NCBI RefSeq assembly: GCF_022496765.1
Contig: NZ_VANV01000015.1
Span: forward strand, 62,001 to 126,000
Direction of reading: 5' to 3'
DNA length: 64,000 nt
Origin: Acidaminobacter sp. JC074
GTDB taxonomy: Bacteria > Bacillota > Clostridia > Peptostreptococcales > Acidaminobacteraceae
Shown: positions 39,949 to 48,293 of the stretch, piece by piece
Position numbering within the stretch: position 1 is the stretch's first letter
Layout of the letters: each line of letters begins with the position of its first letter
Program-made: the position numbers and the translations under genes
The notes under the pieces: generated by a model
What the model was told of the DNA's origin: nothing
The model's input: the letters and a program-made list of their open reading frames with translations, nothing else
Database searches by the model: none

Positions 39949-40605
39949 TTACATCATTTCTTTAAGATTCTCATCTATAGATAATGTTGCTTCTGTAACC
40001 GCCTGAATGTCTTCTACAGTAAATTGAGGATTATATTCTGTTAAAACTAAACCTTTATCCGTTACCTTCATCACACCCATTTCAGTTACAATCAAATCTA
40101 CAACACCTACAGCTGTTAAAGGCAGATTACATTCTTCGAATATCTTTACTGCCCCTCTTGCTGTATGCTCCATTGCAACAATAACTTTCTTTGCACCTGT
40201 TACCAAGTCCATCGCACCACCCATGCCCGGTACCTTTTTACCAGGAATCATCCAGTTAGCCAAGTTCCCCTTTGCGTCTACCTGTAATGCTCCTAATACC
40301 GTACAATCTAAGTGACCGCCTCTGATAATAGCAAATGACATTGCACTATCAAATATTGCTGCACCTTTTAATAATGTAACTGGCTGACCGCCAGCATTTG
40401 TTAAATTTTTATTTTCCTCGCCTTCTTCAGGCGCAGGACCCATACCGATGAAGCCATTCTCTGAATGGAAAGTCACATCGATATTTCCCGGTACATAATT
40501 TGCTACTAATGTAGGCAAACCAATACCTAAGTTTACAAGGTCACCATCTTTAAATTCCTTAGCAACTCTTGTAGCGATAATCTTACGAATTTCTTTCTTA
40601 TCCAT
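39949..40605 (-). CDS. ctfB: 3-oxoacid (acetoacetate-type) CoA-transferase subunit B
   Basis: A 218-residue subunit of a class I CoA-transferase. It moves CoA between acetoacetyl-CoA or butyryl-CoA and acetate. The catalytic glutamate sits in SENGFIGMG, and GGHLDCTVLGALQVDAKGN is the typical family stretch. The partner subunit overlaps it upstream by eight bases. AAGGAGG precedes the ATG. Which acids are used cannot be decided; thiolase or other butyrate genes are not in the window, so ketone, amino-acid or butyrate metabolism are all possible. Confidence 0.9.
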   Translation of the reverse strand: MDKKEIRKIIATRVAKEFKDGDLVNLGIGLPTLVANYVPGNIDVTFHSENGFIGMGPAPEEGEENKNLTNAGGQPVTLLKGAAIFDSAMSFAIIRGGHLDCTVLGALQVDAKGNLANWMIPGKKVPGMGGAMDLVTGAKKVIVAMEHTARGAVKIFEECNLPLTAVGVVDLIVTEMGVMKVTDKGLVLTEYNPQFTVEDIQAVTEATLSIDENLKEMM

Positions 40606-41257
40606 TTTGGCCTCCTTTCACAATCATATCTACAAAGATATGTGGTGTGTGAACAAAGTTAGGATCTAAATCGCCAACTTCTACGATTTCTTCTGCTTCA
40701 ACAGCAACTGTATCTGCAGCCATAGCCATCAATGGGTTAAAGTTTATTGCTGAAAGATCATAAACTAAATTACCTTTTTTATCTGCTTTACTAGCATGCA
40801 AAATTGCTAGGTCAGCTTTTAAAGGCTCTTCAACTAAATACTTTCTACCTTTAATTTCAATTGTTTGTTTGCCTTCTTCTACAATCGTACCAACACCTGT
40901 TGGTGTAATCACACCACCAAGTCCAGCACCTGCAGCTCTAACTTGCTCTGCAATTGTACCCTGTGGTGTTAAAATCACTTCAATCTCGCCTTCATTCATT
41001 TGACGACCAGTTTCAGGATTTGTACCGATGTGAGAAGTTATGACTTTTTTTACTTGCTTACTTGCAATCAGTCTGCCAACACCCTTGTCTGGAAAACTTG
41101 TATCATTACAAATAACAGTCAGATTCTTGGTACCTTTTTCAATAATTGCATCAAGAATAGATTCTGGTGCACCGCAGCCTAAAAATCCAGCTACCATAAG
41201 TGTCATGCCATCTTCTAATTTAGCAATTACTTGATCTACAGTTGAAATTTTATTCAT
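40598..41257 (-). CDS. ctfA: 3-oxoacid (acetoacetate-type) CoA-transferase subunit A
   Basis: The 219-residue alpha subunit with the glycine-rich motif VAGFLGCGAPESILDAI, plus EVILTPQGTIAEQVRAAGAG and PLKADLAILHASKADKKGNL. It pairs with subunit B in an alpha2-beta2 enzyme. AGGAGG precedes the ATG. The long leader contains inverted repeats and a promoter, so expression is probably regulated. The two-gene unit is closed by a hairpin before the atp operon. Confidence 0.9.
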   Translation of the reverse strand: MNKISTVDQVIAKLEDGMTLMVAGFLGCGAPESILDAIIEKGTKNLTVICNDTSFPDKGVGRLIASKQVKKVITSHIGTNPETGRQMNEGEIEVILTPQGTIAEQVRAAGAGLGGVITPTGVGTIVEEGKQTIEIKGRKYLVEEPLKADLAILHASKADKKGNLVYDLSAINFNPLMAMAADTVAVEAEEIVEVGDLDPNFVHTPHIFVDMIVKGGQNG

Positions 41258-41277
41258 ACTGTCCTCCTATACATTAT

Positions 41278-41395
41278 ATATCCTAGTTAGAAGCCACTTA
41301 CAGTCATATAGGTGTCCTAAGTCTATTAGACGTAACCTTGTCAATCTGCGAAAGACAATGTTATACAGTCAGCTTCCTCTACTGAAATAGGATAT
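41278..41395 (-). promoter_or_regulatory. Inverted-repeat leader of ctfAB, possible structured RNA
   Basis: The outer arms ATATCCTA and TAGGATAT (minus strand) enclose GAAGC/GCTTC, the hairpin TAAC-TTGTC / GACAA-GTTA (41333-41353) and GTCTAATAGAC (41321-41331). Together they look like a multibranched fold. I match it to no known riboswitch class. The outer left arm overlaps the -10 box, so part of the pairing may exist only in DNA. Confidence 0.35.
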
Positions 41396-41423
41396 CATAT
41401 TTTGACCACTTTATGAATAACAA
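41394..41423 (-). promoter_or_regulatory. ctfAB promoter
   Basis: On the minus strand TTGTTA and TATGAT are separated by 18 bases, between the wecB terminator and the ctfAB leader. Confidence 0.55.
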
Positions 41424-41440
41424 GTTCCTGTTTTTTTACG

Positions 41441-41480
41441 AAAAAAACCAGAAAACTCGTAAAAATACAAGCTTTTCTGG
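41441..41480 (-). terminator. wecB terminator
   Basis: On the minus strand CCAGAAAAG, a 16-base loop and TTTTCTGG are followed by seven T. Confidence 0.75.
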
Positions 41481-41504
41481 ATGTTGGTATACAAAAGGAC
41501 AATT

Positions 41505-42620
41505 CTACAGTTTATAATAGGATTTTATTGCCTTAATTGTATTCTCTACAGCATGCCCATCTCCATATGGATTCACAGCATTACTCATAGCATTATATGC
41601 ATTTGAATCAAGAATTAGCTCACTCGCTAAGTCATAAATTCTTTCTTCTTCTATTCCAGCTAATTTAACTGTACCTGCTTCAATGGCTTCTGGTCTTTCA
41701 GTTTCTTTTCTTAAAACCAGTACTGGTTTACCAAGTGCAGGTGCTTCTTCCTGAAGGCCACCTGAATCGGTCATAATCATGTAAGATCTATCTTGTAAAT
41801 TGGCAAATTGAACATAATCAAGTGGCTCAATTAGATGGACCTTATCCATGTTTTTAAATACTTCATTTGCGATTTCACGAACTTTAGGATTAAGATGAAT
41901 CGGGTATATGACTCTGACGTCATGATCTTCAACTAGACGCTTAATCGCTGAAAAGATATTTCTCATAGGTTCACCAAGATTTTCTCTTCTGTGAGCCGTC
42001 ATGGTAATCACTTTTTCATTCTCAAAATCTACATTATCTAAAAAGTCATGACCAAACTCATAGTCTTTAGAAATCACCATTTTTAGAGCATCAATTACTG
42101 TATTACCTGTTAAGGCGATTTTCTCTTCTGAAATACCTTCTTTTAAAAGGTTGTTCTTGTTTGACTGAGTTGGTGAAAAATGTAGATCTGCGATACGCCC
42201 TGTCAGGGACCTGTTCATTTCCTCTGGAAACGGCGACCATTTGTCAAAGGTTCTAAGACCAGCCTCAACGTGACCCACATCTATTTGATTGTAAAAGGCA
42301 GCTAAAGCGCCTGCAAATGTTGTAGAAGTATCACCATGAACCAAGATCATATCTGGCTTAATTTCCTTTAACAATTCTTCTATACCATTTAAGATGTTAG
42401 AAGTAATCTGAGTTAAAGATTGGTTTTGCTTCATGATATTCATATCATAATCAGGCTTTACATCAAAAACTTCTAATACTTGGTCTAACATTTCTCTATG
42501 CTGAGCAGTCACAAGTACAACTGACTCTAAATCTGGGTCATTTTCTAATCCCTTTACCAAAGGGCACATTTTAATGGCTTCTGGTCTTGTACCAAAAACC
42601 GACACGATTTTTTTCTTCAT
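41505..42620 (-). CDS. wecB: UDP-N-acetylglucosamine 2-epimerase, non-hydrolysing
   Basis: The 371-residue enzyme converts UDP-GlcNAc to UDP-ManNAc for teichoic-acid or capsule linkage units. The GT-B-like motifs are FGTRPEAIKMCPLV, VHGDTSTTFAGALAAF, THRREN-type TAHRRENLGEP and TDSGGLQEEAPALGKP. AAAGGAG precedes the ATG. The TagO-like transferase at 43842 would use the partner nucleotide sugar, so both likely serve wall polymer synthesis. It is a single-gene unit with its own terminator. Confidence 0.95.
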   Translation of the reverse strand: MKKKIVSVFGTRPEAIKMCPLVKGLENDPDLESVVLVTAQHREMLDQVLEVFDVKPDYDMNIMKQNQSLTQITSNILNGIEELLKEIKPDMILVHGDTSTTFAGALAAFYNQIDVGHVEAGLRTFDKWSPFPEEMNRSLTGRIADLHFSPTQSNKNNLLKEGISEEKIALTGNTVIDALKMVISKDYEFGHDFLDNVDFENEKVITMTAHRRENLGEPMRNIFSAIKRLVEDHDVRVIYPIHLNPKVREIANEVFKNMDKVHLIEPLDYVQFANLQDRSYMIMTDSGGLQEEAPALGKPVLVLRKETERPEAIEAGTVKLAGIEEERIYDLASELILDSNAYNAMSNAVNPYGDGHAVENTIKAIKSYYKL

Positions 42621-42656
42621 AATAAGCTCCTTTACTAGCCATTAAAAGATACCATA

Positions 42657-42683
42657 TCAAAAGAGCAGATTCAAACAATCTGC
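42657..42683 (-). terminator. Terminator of the XRE/DUF3169 operon
   Basis: The arms GCAGATT and AATCTGC enclose a five-base loop and are followed by TCTTTTGAT on the minus strand. Confidence 0.65.
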
Positions 42684-42721
42684 CCTATTTTAATTTCTTT
42701 TTATTAAATTGTAAAAAAGCA

Positions 42722-43456
42722 TTAGACTTGTTTCATCATGGCATGGCCACTGTATGAGCCAATTAAGGCAAGGAGCATGGTACCTGTTAGCACAACTGGC
42801 ATTATGCCAGTATCTAAGAGCATATTTCCTAAAACTGCAACCAGGAGAAGAACCATCCCTATAATCTTAGTAAACTGAAAGGCCTTATAAGCCGCCTTGT
42901 AAATCTGATATTTTTCAGCCTCATCACAAGAATTTAAATACTCTTTATGAAAATTAAACTTAGACGGATCACCTTTAAGACGACTATCGTATGTCTGGAT
43001 AAGCTTAATTGCCCTAAATTCTATAATGGTTGTAGCTGTCATCGTTACAAAGAAGATAAAAACACTTATCAACATAACCGATAAAGGCATTTCTCTAGAA
43101 AAACCAATACCAAAGGTCATGAAATTTAAAATCATAAAAGCCATGTTGAAAGATAAGGCCATATCCAGTGCTTTCTTGCCTCTTTGTTCTATATCAGAAA
43201 AATCATCATCATTCGCTTCTTCTAGAGTCATCATTATACGACGCCCTTTAGATAGGAAGCAAAGTGCCGGTACCAGTATTAGGACAATCAAACCAATCAT
43301 AAAGAAATGTAAGTTATTCATCATAAGACTTTCTATAAACTTACCTAAATCCAAACTACCCTCATCAAACTTTCTTAAAAATATAGAAATGAATACACCA
43401 AGTACACCGCCCATACACGCTAATAAAAATGCTCTCAAATATGATTTCTTATTCAT
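42722..43456 (-). CDS. DUF3169-like membrane protein
   Basis: A 244-residue protein with about six membrane helices in three pairs. The overall layout is N-terminal LRAFLLACMGGVLGVFISIF, a cytoplasmic segment with MTLEEANDDDFSDIEQR, and a last pair ending SGHAMMKQV. It fits the DUF3169 family, whose function is unknown. The small XRE regulator overlaps it upstream by eight bases, the usual pairing for this family. AGGAG precedes the ATG; upstream in-frame starts lie inside the regulator gene. Confidence 0.75.
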   Translation of the reverse strand: MNKKSYLRAFLLACMGGVLGVFISIFLRKFDEGSLDLGKFIESLMMNNLHFFMIGLIVLILVPALCFLSKGRRIMMTLEEANDDDFSDIEQRGKKALDMALSFNMAFMILNFMTFGIGFSREMPLSVMLISVFIFFVTMTATTIIEFRAIKLIQTYDSRLKGDPSKFNFHKEYLNSCDEAEKYQIYKAAYKAFQFTKIIGMVLLLVAVLGNMLLDTGIMPVVLTGTMLLALIGSYSGHAMMKQV

Positions 43457-43661
43457 TTTGATTCTCCTCATAACTAAATATCTCTTCAACCGACACACCA
43501 AATATTTTTGCTAATTTCAAAACTAGAGTTATAGACGGATTGTATTCTCCTCTTTCTATAGAAGAAATGGTCTGTCTAGACACACCAGCCAGTTTCCCTA
43601 GCTCCCCTTGGTTGATTCCAAGCTTAGCCCTTTGTACTTTTAAAGTATTATTTAAAGGCAT
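43449..43661 (-). CDS. Small XRE-family transcriptional regulator
   Basis: A 70-residue protein that is almost only a helix-turn-helix: KVQRAKLGINQGELGKLAGV, then SRQTISSIERGEYNPS and the last helix LAKIFGVSVEEIF. Such stand-alone regulators usually repress their own operon. The chosen ATG is eight bases after AGGAGG. Its promoter is overlapped by two perfect or near-perfect 18-base palindromes that are good candidates for its operators. The partner gene encodes a DUF3169-like membrane protein. Confidence 0.9.
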   Translation of the reverse strand: MPLNNTLKVQRAKLGINQGELGKLAGVSRQTISSIERGEYNPSITLVLKLAKIFGVSVEEIFSYEENQNE

Positions 43662-43670
43662 AGATCCTCC

Positions 43671-43739
43671 TGACAACTTTTCTTGATATTATGACAATTA
43701 TTCTTGTCATAATAATAACTCTGACAAGTTTACTTGTCA
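43671..43739. promoter_or_regulatory. Operator array TGACAA-n6-TTGTCA
   Basis: The palindromes TGACAAGTTTACTTGTCA (43722-43739) and TGACAATTATTCTTGTCA (43692-43709) are joined by a weaker third copy at 43671-43688 (TGACAACTTTTCTTGATA). The first covers the -35 box, the second follows the -10 box and the third touches the XRE ribosome site. Binding of the XRE protein is inferred from position. Confidence 0.7.
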
Positions 43740-43740
43740 A
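43712..43740 (-). promoter_or_regulatory. Promoter of the XRE/DUF3169 operon
   Basis: On the minus strand TTGACA and TATTAT are separated by 17 bases; the -35 box is part of the first palindromic operator. Confidence 0.75.
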
Positions 43741-43745
43741 TAGGA

Positions 43746-43775
43746 AAAATAAAAAACTTTGGCATTCAGCCAAAG
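43746..43775 (-). terminator. Distal terminator of the tagO-like gene
   Basis: On the minus strand CTTTGGC / GCCAAAG with a five-base loop is followed by TTTTTTATTTTT. Confidence 0.8.
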
Positions 43776-43802
43776 ATTTTTAAAGGTTTATATGTAACTT
43801 TT

Positions 43803-43832
43803 CAAAATAAAAAGCTTAGACGAATCTAAGCT
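43803..43832 (-). terminator. Proximal terminator of the tagO-like gene
   Basis: On the minus strand AGCTTAGA, TTCG and TCTAAGCT form a tetraloop hairpin followed by TTTTATTTTG. It begins ten bases after the stop codon. Confidence 0.8.
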
Positions 43833-43841
43833 AAATACTCA

Positions 43842-44864
43842 TTATTTGTTTTCCATACCAAATGTTCTAAAGATCGGTACAAATATTAAAATTGATGTTG
43901 CAATCGCAAGTACAGATACATTGGCTAAATCATGGTTGATTAATGCAACAGCGGTTCCACCCATTAAGATAGAAATCACATAAATCATTAAAACGGCTTT
44001 TTTTTGGTCTAAACCGATATGAAGCAGTCTATGGTGGAAGTGACCTTTATCCGCACCAAAGATTGGCTTCTTATTAAAGGCTCTTCTGATAATAGCAAAA
44101 GCTGTATCAAAAATCGGAAGGCCTAAAGCCAGTACTGGAATAATAAGCGTTAAAGCTGTTGTTCCTTTTAATGTACCTTCAATGGAAATAGCCGCTAAAG
44201 CAAATCCTAAGAAATAAGCGCCTGTATCTCCCATAAAGATGCTGGCAGGATTAAAGTTATGTGGTAAGAAACCTAAACTTGATGCTGCAAGCGTTAATGA
44301 TAAAATAGCTACAGGAATATTACCTGTTGTGTATGATACATATGCAAAAGTACCAGCAGCTATTGTTGCTATACCTGTTGCTAAACCATCTAAACCATCT
44401 ACTAGGTTGATTGTATTTGTAATACCAACGATCCATATTACTGTAATTGGAATACTCAGGCCATTAAAGAATATATAACCCGAACGTTGGAAGAAGTTTG
44501 TTAAAAACTCAATTCTAAAGCCGAACTGTACCAAAACAAGTGCAGCTACAATCTGAATCACCAACTTCAAACTGGCTCTTAAAGGTTTTACATCATCAAT
44601 CATACCTGTGATAACAAGAATCGTAGAGCCTAAAAAGATACCAACTAGTTTCTTCATTTCTATATCAGAAAACAAAAACATAGCAATGGTAAATGCTGCA
44701 TATATGGCTAAACCACCCATTCTAGGAATTGGCTTTGTGTGTACACGTCTATCATCTTTTGGCACATCAATGGCGCCTATCTTAATCGCAATTTTCTTGG
44801 CAACTGGTGTTAAAAAATAACTCAACACAAATGCCACAGTCATTGGCAATAAATACTTATCCAT
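43842..44864 (-). CDS. tagO: Undecaprenyl-phosphate GlcNAc-1-phosphate transferase (TagO/WecA/MraY family)
   Basis: A 340-residue polytopic enzyme that attaches a sugar-phosphate to undecaprenyl phosphate, the first step of wall teichoic-acid or polysaccharide synthesis. Motifs in order: KDDRRVHTKPIPRMGG, ITGMIDDVKPL, NTINLVDGLDGLATG, FMGDTGAYFLGF and GHFHHRLLHIG. The NLVDGLDGLA and HHRL forms favour the WecA/TagO group over MraY, which is also absent from a mur cluster here. AAGGAG precedes the chosen ATG. Two terminators follow. Together with wecB it supports a teichoic-acid type pathway. Confidence 0.92.
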   Translation of the reverse strand: MDKYLLPMTVAFVLSYFLTPVAKKIAIKIGAIDVPKDDRRVHTKPIPRMGGLAIYAAFTIAMFLFSDIEMKKLVGIFLGSTILVITGMIDDVKPLRASLKLVIQIVAALVLVQFGFRIEFLTNFFQRSGYIFFNGLSIPITVIWIVGITNTINLVDGLDGLATGIATIAAGTFAYVSYTTGNIPVAILSLTLAASSLGFLPHNFNPASIFMGDTGAYFLGFALAAISIEGTLKGTTALTLIIPVLALGLPIFDTAFAIIRRAFNKKPIFGADKGHFHHRLLHIGLDQKKAVLMIYVISILMGGTAVALINHDLANVSVLAIATSILIFVPIFRTFGMENK

Positions 44865-45064
44865 AAAAGTCTCCTTATACATCCTCACTTTAAGGTCAAC
44901 TCATTTTATACCTATCATCTCAAAAAAGCAAGTTTTTGATGGCTAAGTAACATAAATGAAACTAATATTTATTAAACTTTCACAATTTCACATAATATTT
45001 CTCTATACGTGTCATTTTCAGCCTATTTACGGTTAAATATTCTCATATAGTGTCAAAGACGTCT

Positions 45065-45541
45065 TTAATGACCATTTCTGTGTTCAAATGTGTCATCATA
45101 ATAAACCCAGTCGCATACTTCTAATACTCTATAAGAATTCTTTGTATCCCTAATGACAACTGTGTCGATGCCCGCATTGATGATCATCCTTTTACACATC
45201 ATACAGGCATTGGTCTCTTTAACATAGTTCTCTGTATTTTTATCTTTACCAACTAGATAAAGCGTCCCACCTAACATTTCTTTTCTACTTGCCTGGATGA
45301 TGGCATTGGCCTCTGCATGGACAGACCTGCAGTGAAGGGCTTCCATATTGTGTTTTTCCTTGTTGCAATAGCCCAGATCAGTGCAATTTTTTTGACCTCT
45401 TGGTGCACCTGCATAGCCTGTAGATATTATTTCATCGTTATTAACAATGATGGCACCATAGTTTTTTCTGTTACAGGTTCCTCTTTCAAGAACGGTTTCT
45501 GCAATGTCTAAATAATAGTTTTCTTTGTCTTTTCGACTCAT
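45065..45541 (-). CDS. comEB: Deoxycytidylate deaminase (ComEB family)
   Basis: The 158-residue zinc enzyme deaminates dCMP to dUMP for thymidylate supply. The zinc motifs are HAEANAII and the pair of cysteines in ACMMCKRMIINAG. CNRKNYGAIIVNNDEIISTG and the C-rich NCTDLGYCNK segment are typical of dCMP deaminases. AGGGGGA precedes the ATG. It lies between upp and the tagO-like gene, as in other Clostridia. The 200 bases downstream hold no recognisable site. Confidence 0.93.
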   Translation of the reverse strand: MSRKDKENYYLDIAETVLERGTCNRKNYGAIIVNNDEIISTGYAGAPRGQKNCTDLGYCNKEKHNMEALHCRSVHAEANAIIQASRKEMLGGTLYLVGKDKNTENYVKETNACMMCKRMIINAGIDTVVIRDTKNSYRVLEVCDWVYYDDTFEHRNGH

Positions 45542-45592
45542 ATTCTTTCCCCCTTAAATAATCATCTATTTTTATTATAAACCCATAAAGTC

Positions 45593-45630
45593 AAAAAAAA
45601 GTGAAAAATCTCAAGATCCTTCACCTTTTT
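45593..45630 (-). terminator. upp terminator
   Basis: On the minus strand AAGGTGAA and TTTTCACTT arms with a longer loop are followed by eight T. Confidence 0.6.
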
Positions 45631-45661
45631 GTTTATCTTTATTTTTTTATTTAAGTTCTTG

Positions 45662-46291
45662 TTATTTAGTACCAAATAATCTGTCACCTGCATCACCTAA
45701 ACCAGGAATGATGTAAGCGTGATCATTTAACTTTTCATCAATAACAGCTACATAGATATCTACATCTGGATGTGCTTCTTGTAAAGCCTTGATACCTTCT
45801 GGACAAGAGATTAGACATGCAAACTTGATTTGCTTAGCCCCTCTGTCTTTAATAAACTGAATTGCAGCAATAGCAGAACCGCCAGTTGCAAGCATTGGAT
45901 CTACAACGATGATTTCTCTTTGCTCTACATCAGTAGGCATTTTACAGTAATACTCTACAGGTTGTAATGTTTCAGGATCTCTATAAAGACCAACGTGACC
46001 AATCTTTGCAGATGGAATTAGGTTCATAAAACCATCAACCATACCTAGACCAGCTCTTAAGATTGGAACGATACCAACTTTTTTACCAGCAATAACTTTT
46101 GACTTTGTCTTACAGATTGGTGTTTCAATTTCAACTTCTTCTAATGGGAAGTCTCTTGTAACTTCGTAAGCCATTAAAGTCGCAATTTCAGTTGCTACTT
46201 CACGGAACTCTTTTGTTCCTGTGTTCTTGTCTCTTAAAATTGTTACCTTGTGTTGAATCAATGGATGATTCATTTCAATTACTTTAGCCAT
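45662..46291 (-). CDS. upp: Uracil phosphoribosyltransferase
   Basis: The 209-residue salvage enzyme makes UMP from uracil and PRPP. The PRPP loop is [18 protein letters not shown]. The uracil-binding C-terminal stretch is [18 protein letters not shown], and [13 protein letters not shown] is typical. It follows rpiB by 12 bases in the same transcript (tsaC-rpiB-upp) and precedes a terminator. The position upstream of the atp region is conserved in Firmicutes. Confidence 0.97.
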   Translation of the reverse strand: MAKVIEMNHPLIQHKVTILRDKNTGTKEFREVATEIATLMAYEVTRDFPLEEVEIETPICKTKSKVIAGKKVGIVPILRAGLGMVDGFMNLIPSAKIGHVGLYRDPETLQPVEYYCKMPTDVEQREIIVVDPMLATGGSAIAAIQFIKDRGAKQIKFACLISCPEGIKALQEAHPDVDIYVAVIDEKLNDHAYIIPGLGDAGDRLFGTK

Positions 46292-46303
46292 TTTAGATCC
46301 TTT

Positions 46304-46753
46304 CTATTTAAAATATTTATCTTCTACCGCTGTTATCATGTCAACACGTCTATTGTGTCTACCACCTTCAAATTCTGCACCTAACCAAGTGTCAACAATC
46401 TTAAGGCCTAAACCCAAACCTACAACTCTTGCACCTAGTGCTAATACATTTGCATTATTATGAAGCTTTGACATCTCTGCACTAAAGACATCGCTAACAC
46501 ATGCACAACGAACACCTTTTACTTTATTAGCCACATATGACATACCAAGACCCGTACCACAAATCAAAATACCTTGCTCTACTTGGCCTTGACTTACTGC
46601 TTCAGCAACTTTTAAACCATACTCAGGGTAATCAACAGAATCTGTTGAATGTGTACCGAAATCAACGACTTCTACCCCTTTGTCAGTGACGTACTTTTTA
46701 ATAGCTTCTTTTAACTCATAACCACCATGGTCACAACCTAATGCAATTTTCAT
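46304..46753 (-). CDS. rpiB: Ribose-5-phosphate isomerase B
   Basis: The 149-residue isomerase interconverts ribose-5-phosphate and ribulose-5-phosphate. The signatures are ALGCDHGGYELKEAI, the active cysteine in ILICGTGLGMSY, and HNNANVLALGARVVG. GGAGG lies five bases before the ATG. It is nine bases downstream of tsaC and 12 upstream of upp, matching their order in Bacillus. Confidence 0.96.
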   Translation of the reverse strand: MKIALGCDHGGYELKEAIKKYVTDKGVEVVDFGTHSTDSVDYPEYGLKVAEAVSQGQVEQGILICGTGLGMSYVANKVKGVRCACVSDVFSAEMSKLHNNANVLALGARVVGLGLGLKIVDTWLGAEFEGGRHNRRVDMITAVEDKYFK

Positions 46754-46762
46754 GATTCCCTC

Positions 46763-47800
46763 CTAGACATTTATAACTTGATAACCTGCCGCTTTATTCA
46801 AACGATTCATAATGGCTTTACCCATTCCTACAGTATCATACCCTTCTGCCAGAACAATATCAACCCCTATTTCATCGAATTGTCTTAAAGTCTTAAATAA
46901 ATTAGAAGCAACCTCTTCTAATGACTCTCTAGAGCCCAAAGAAATGATGTTTTCAGCCTTATATCTGTCTTTTGTTTCGTCAGAACACATAATACCCACA
47001 GATGATGTGTGACTATCATGAAGTTCTTGAATCTTTTTTACCATTTCATCTAAAGGACCATTCACAACTGTTACATCTGCTTCTGGTGAGTAATGCGTAT
47101 ACTTCATGCCCGGCGCTCTTGGTTGCACGTTTTCTGACATCTTTTTTTCAAGCGCTGGATCTATTTGAATCTTGCCAATCACAGCTTCAATGTCTTCAAC
47201 AGTAACCCCACCTGGTCTTAAAAGCATGGGTGGTGATTGAGTCAAATCTAAGATTGTCGATTCTAAACCCACATCTGATTGGTCATAGACAACTATGCCA
47301 TCCACTCTACCATTTAAATCTTCTATAACATGTTTGCCATCTGTCGGCGATGGCTTGCCTGACAAGTTAGCAGACGGTGCTGCCACAGGTACACCTGCCA
47401 GTTGAATCAGTTTCTTTGCAACTGGATGCTTTGGCATACGAATAGACTGTGTATCCAGTCCTGGTGAAACCCGAGCTGCAACCTTACCCTTACTTTTAAA
47501 AATCAAAGTAATAGCACCAGGCCAAAAGGCCTGAATCAATTCCTCCTGATATGGCGCGTGTTCAACAAGCTCATCCAATAGACTTAAATCCGCTATATGA
47601 ACAATCAAAGGATTGTCACTAGGTCTGCCCTTCGCTTCATAAATACCACTCACAGCTTCATCTAAAAGGGCATTGGCCCCAAGTCCATAAACGGTTTCAG
47701 TAGGGAAAGCGACTGTACCGCCTTCTTTTAATATTTTAGCAGCTTCAATCAACTGCTCATCATGTTCATCTTTTATTATCCACACTTTAGTATTCTTCAT
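46763..47800 (-). CDS. tsaC: L-threonylcarbamoyladenylate synthase
   Basis: The 345-residue Sua5-type enzyme makes threonylcarbamoyl-AMP for the universal t6A37 modification of tRNAs decoding ANN codons. The YrdC domain (1-205) has GGTVAFPTETVYGLGANAL, KGRPSDNPLIVHI and APSANLSGKPSPTDGKHV. A linker with PRAPGMKYTHYSPEA leads to the Sua5 C-terminal Rossmann-like domain, as in the long form. AAGGTGAG precedes the ATG. It is the first gene of tsaC-rpiB-upp. Confidence 0.95.
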   Translation of the reverse strand: MKNTKVWIIKDEHDEQLIEAAKILKEGGTVAFPTETVYGLGANALLDEAVSGIYEAKGRPSDNPLIVHIADLSLLDELVEHAPYQEELIQAFWPGAITLIFKSKGKVAARVSPGLDTQSIRMPKHPVAKKLIQLAGVPVAAPSANLSGKPSPTDGKHVIEDLNGRVDGIVVYDQSDVGLESTILDLTQSPPMLLRPGGVTVEDIEAVIGKIQIDPALEKKMSENVQPRAPGMKYTHYSPEADVTVVNGPLDEMVKKIQELHDSHTSSVGIMCSDETKDRYKAENIISLGSRESLEEVASNLFKTLRQFDEIGVDIVLAEGYDTVGMGKAIMNRLNKAAGYQVINV

Positions 47801-47852
47801 AACTCACCTTCTATATCATTCCTATTTTACAGAGATTTGTTCTTAAAGGCAA

Positions 47853-47875
47853 GAAAAAACGACACAAGGTCGTTT
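47853..47875 (-). terminator. Terminator of the iron-sulfur ATPase/Fur operon
   Basis: On the minus strand AAACGAC / GTCGTTT with a five-base loop is followed by TTTC. It lies on the end of the Fur-family gene. Confidence 0.8.
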
Positions 47876-48293
47876 ATTCTTTTGCAAGGCATGATTTACA
47901 GACACCCTCCAATACAAGAGAATCATCAAGCATATGATGGAATTGGGTTTCTATGTATGATTTAAATATAGAAAAAGCTTGAATCATCTCCGGGTCATCG
48001 TATTGGAAAACTTGCTCACATGTCTTACATACGAACTGTATATGAAAATATTTGCGTGGATGGCGTATTTTATAGAGTTTGCATTTGTCTCTTTTGATGA
48101 CTTCAACAATTTGAAGTTTTTCGAATATGTCTAAAGTCCTATAGACAGTTGCAATACCAATATCTTTGCACCTAAAGTGCAAAGCATCTGCGCTTATATA
48201 CTCTGTTATCAATATAAGTTCATTTAAAAGTCGGTTTCTTGCATGGGTCATTTTGTACTCTTTCTGAATCAAACGACTGTAATATGCATACAT
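47874..48293 (-). CDS. Fur-family metal-responsive regulator
   Basis: The 139-residue regulator has the winged-helix recognition part DIGIATVYRTLDIFEKL. The C-terminal dimer domain has two zinc CxxC pairs (CKTC and CKSC) and the histidine sites HPRKYFHI and FHHML. Its metal (iron, zinc, manganese or peroxide sensing) cannot be told. Its ATG overlaps the TAA of the preceding small protein by one base (TAATG), so translation is coupled. It is the last gene of the operon; autoregulation through the palindromes at 50678-50732 is an inference. Confidence 0.88.
   Translation of the reverse strand: MYAYYSRLIQKEYKMTHARNRLLNELILITEYISADALHFRCKDIGIATVYRTLDIFEKLQIVEVIKRDKCKLYKIRHPRKYFHIQFVCKTCEQVFQYDDPEMIQAFSIFKSYIETQFHHMLDDSLVLEGVCKSCLAKE

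Noticed and set aside
41278-41395. Lysine riboswitch upstream of ctfA
   Set aside because: The start GTAGAGG resembles the lysine class, but the later conserved core GGGGAG...CGCCGAAG is missing and the gene function does not fit.
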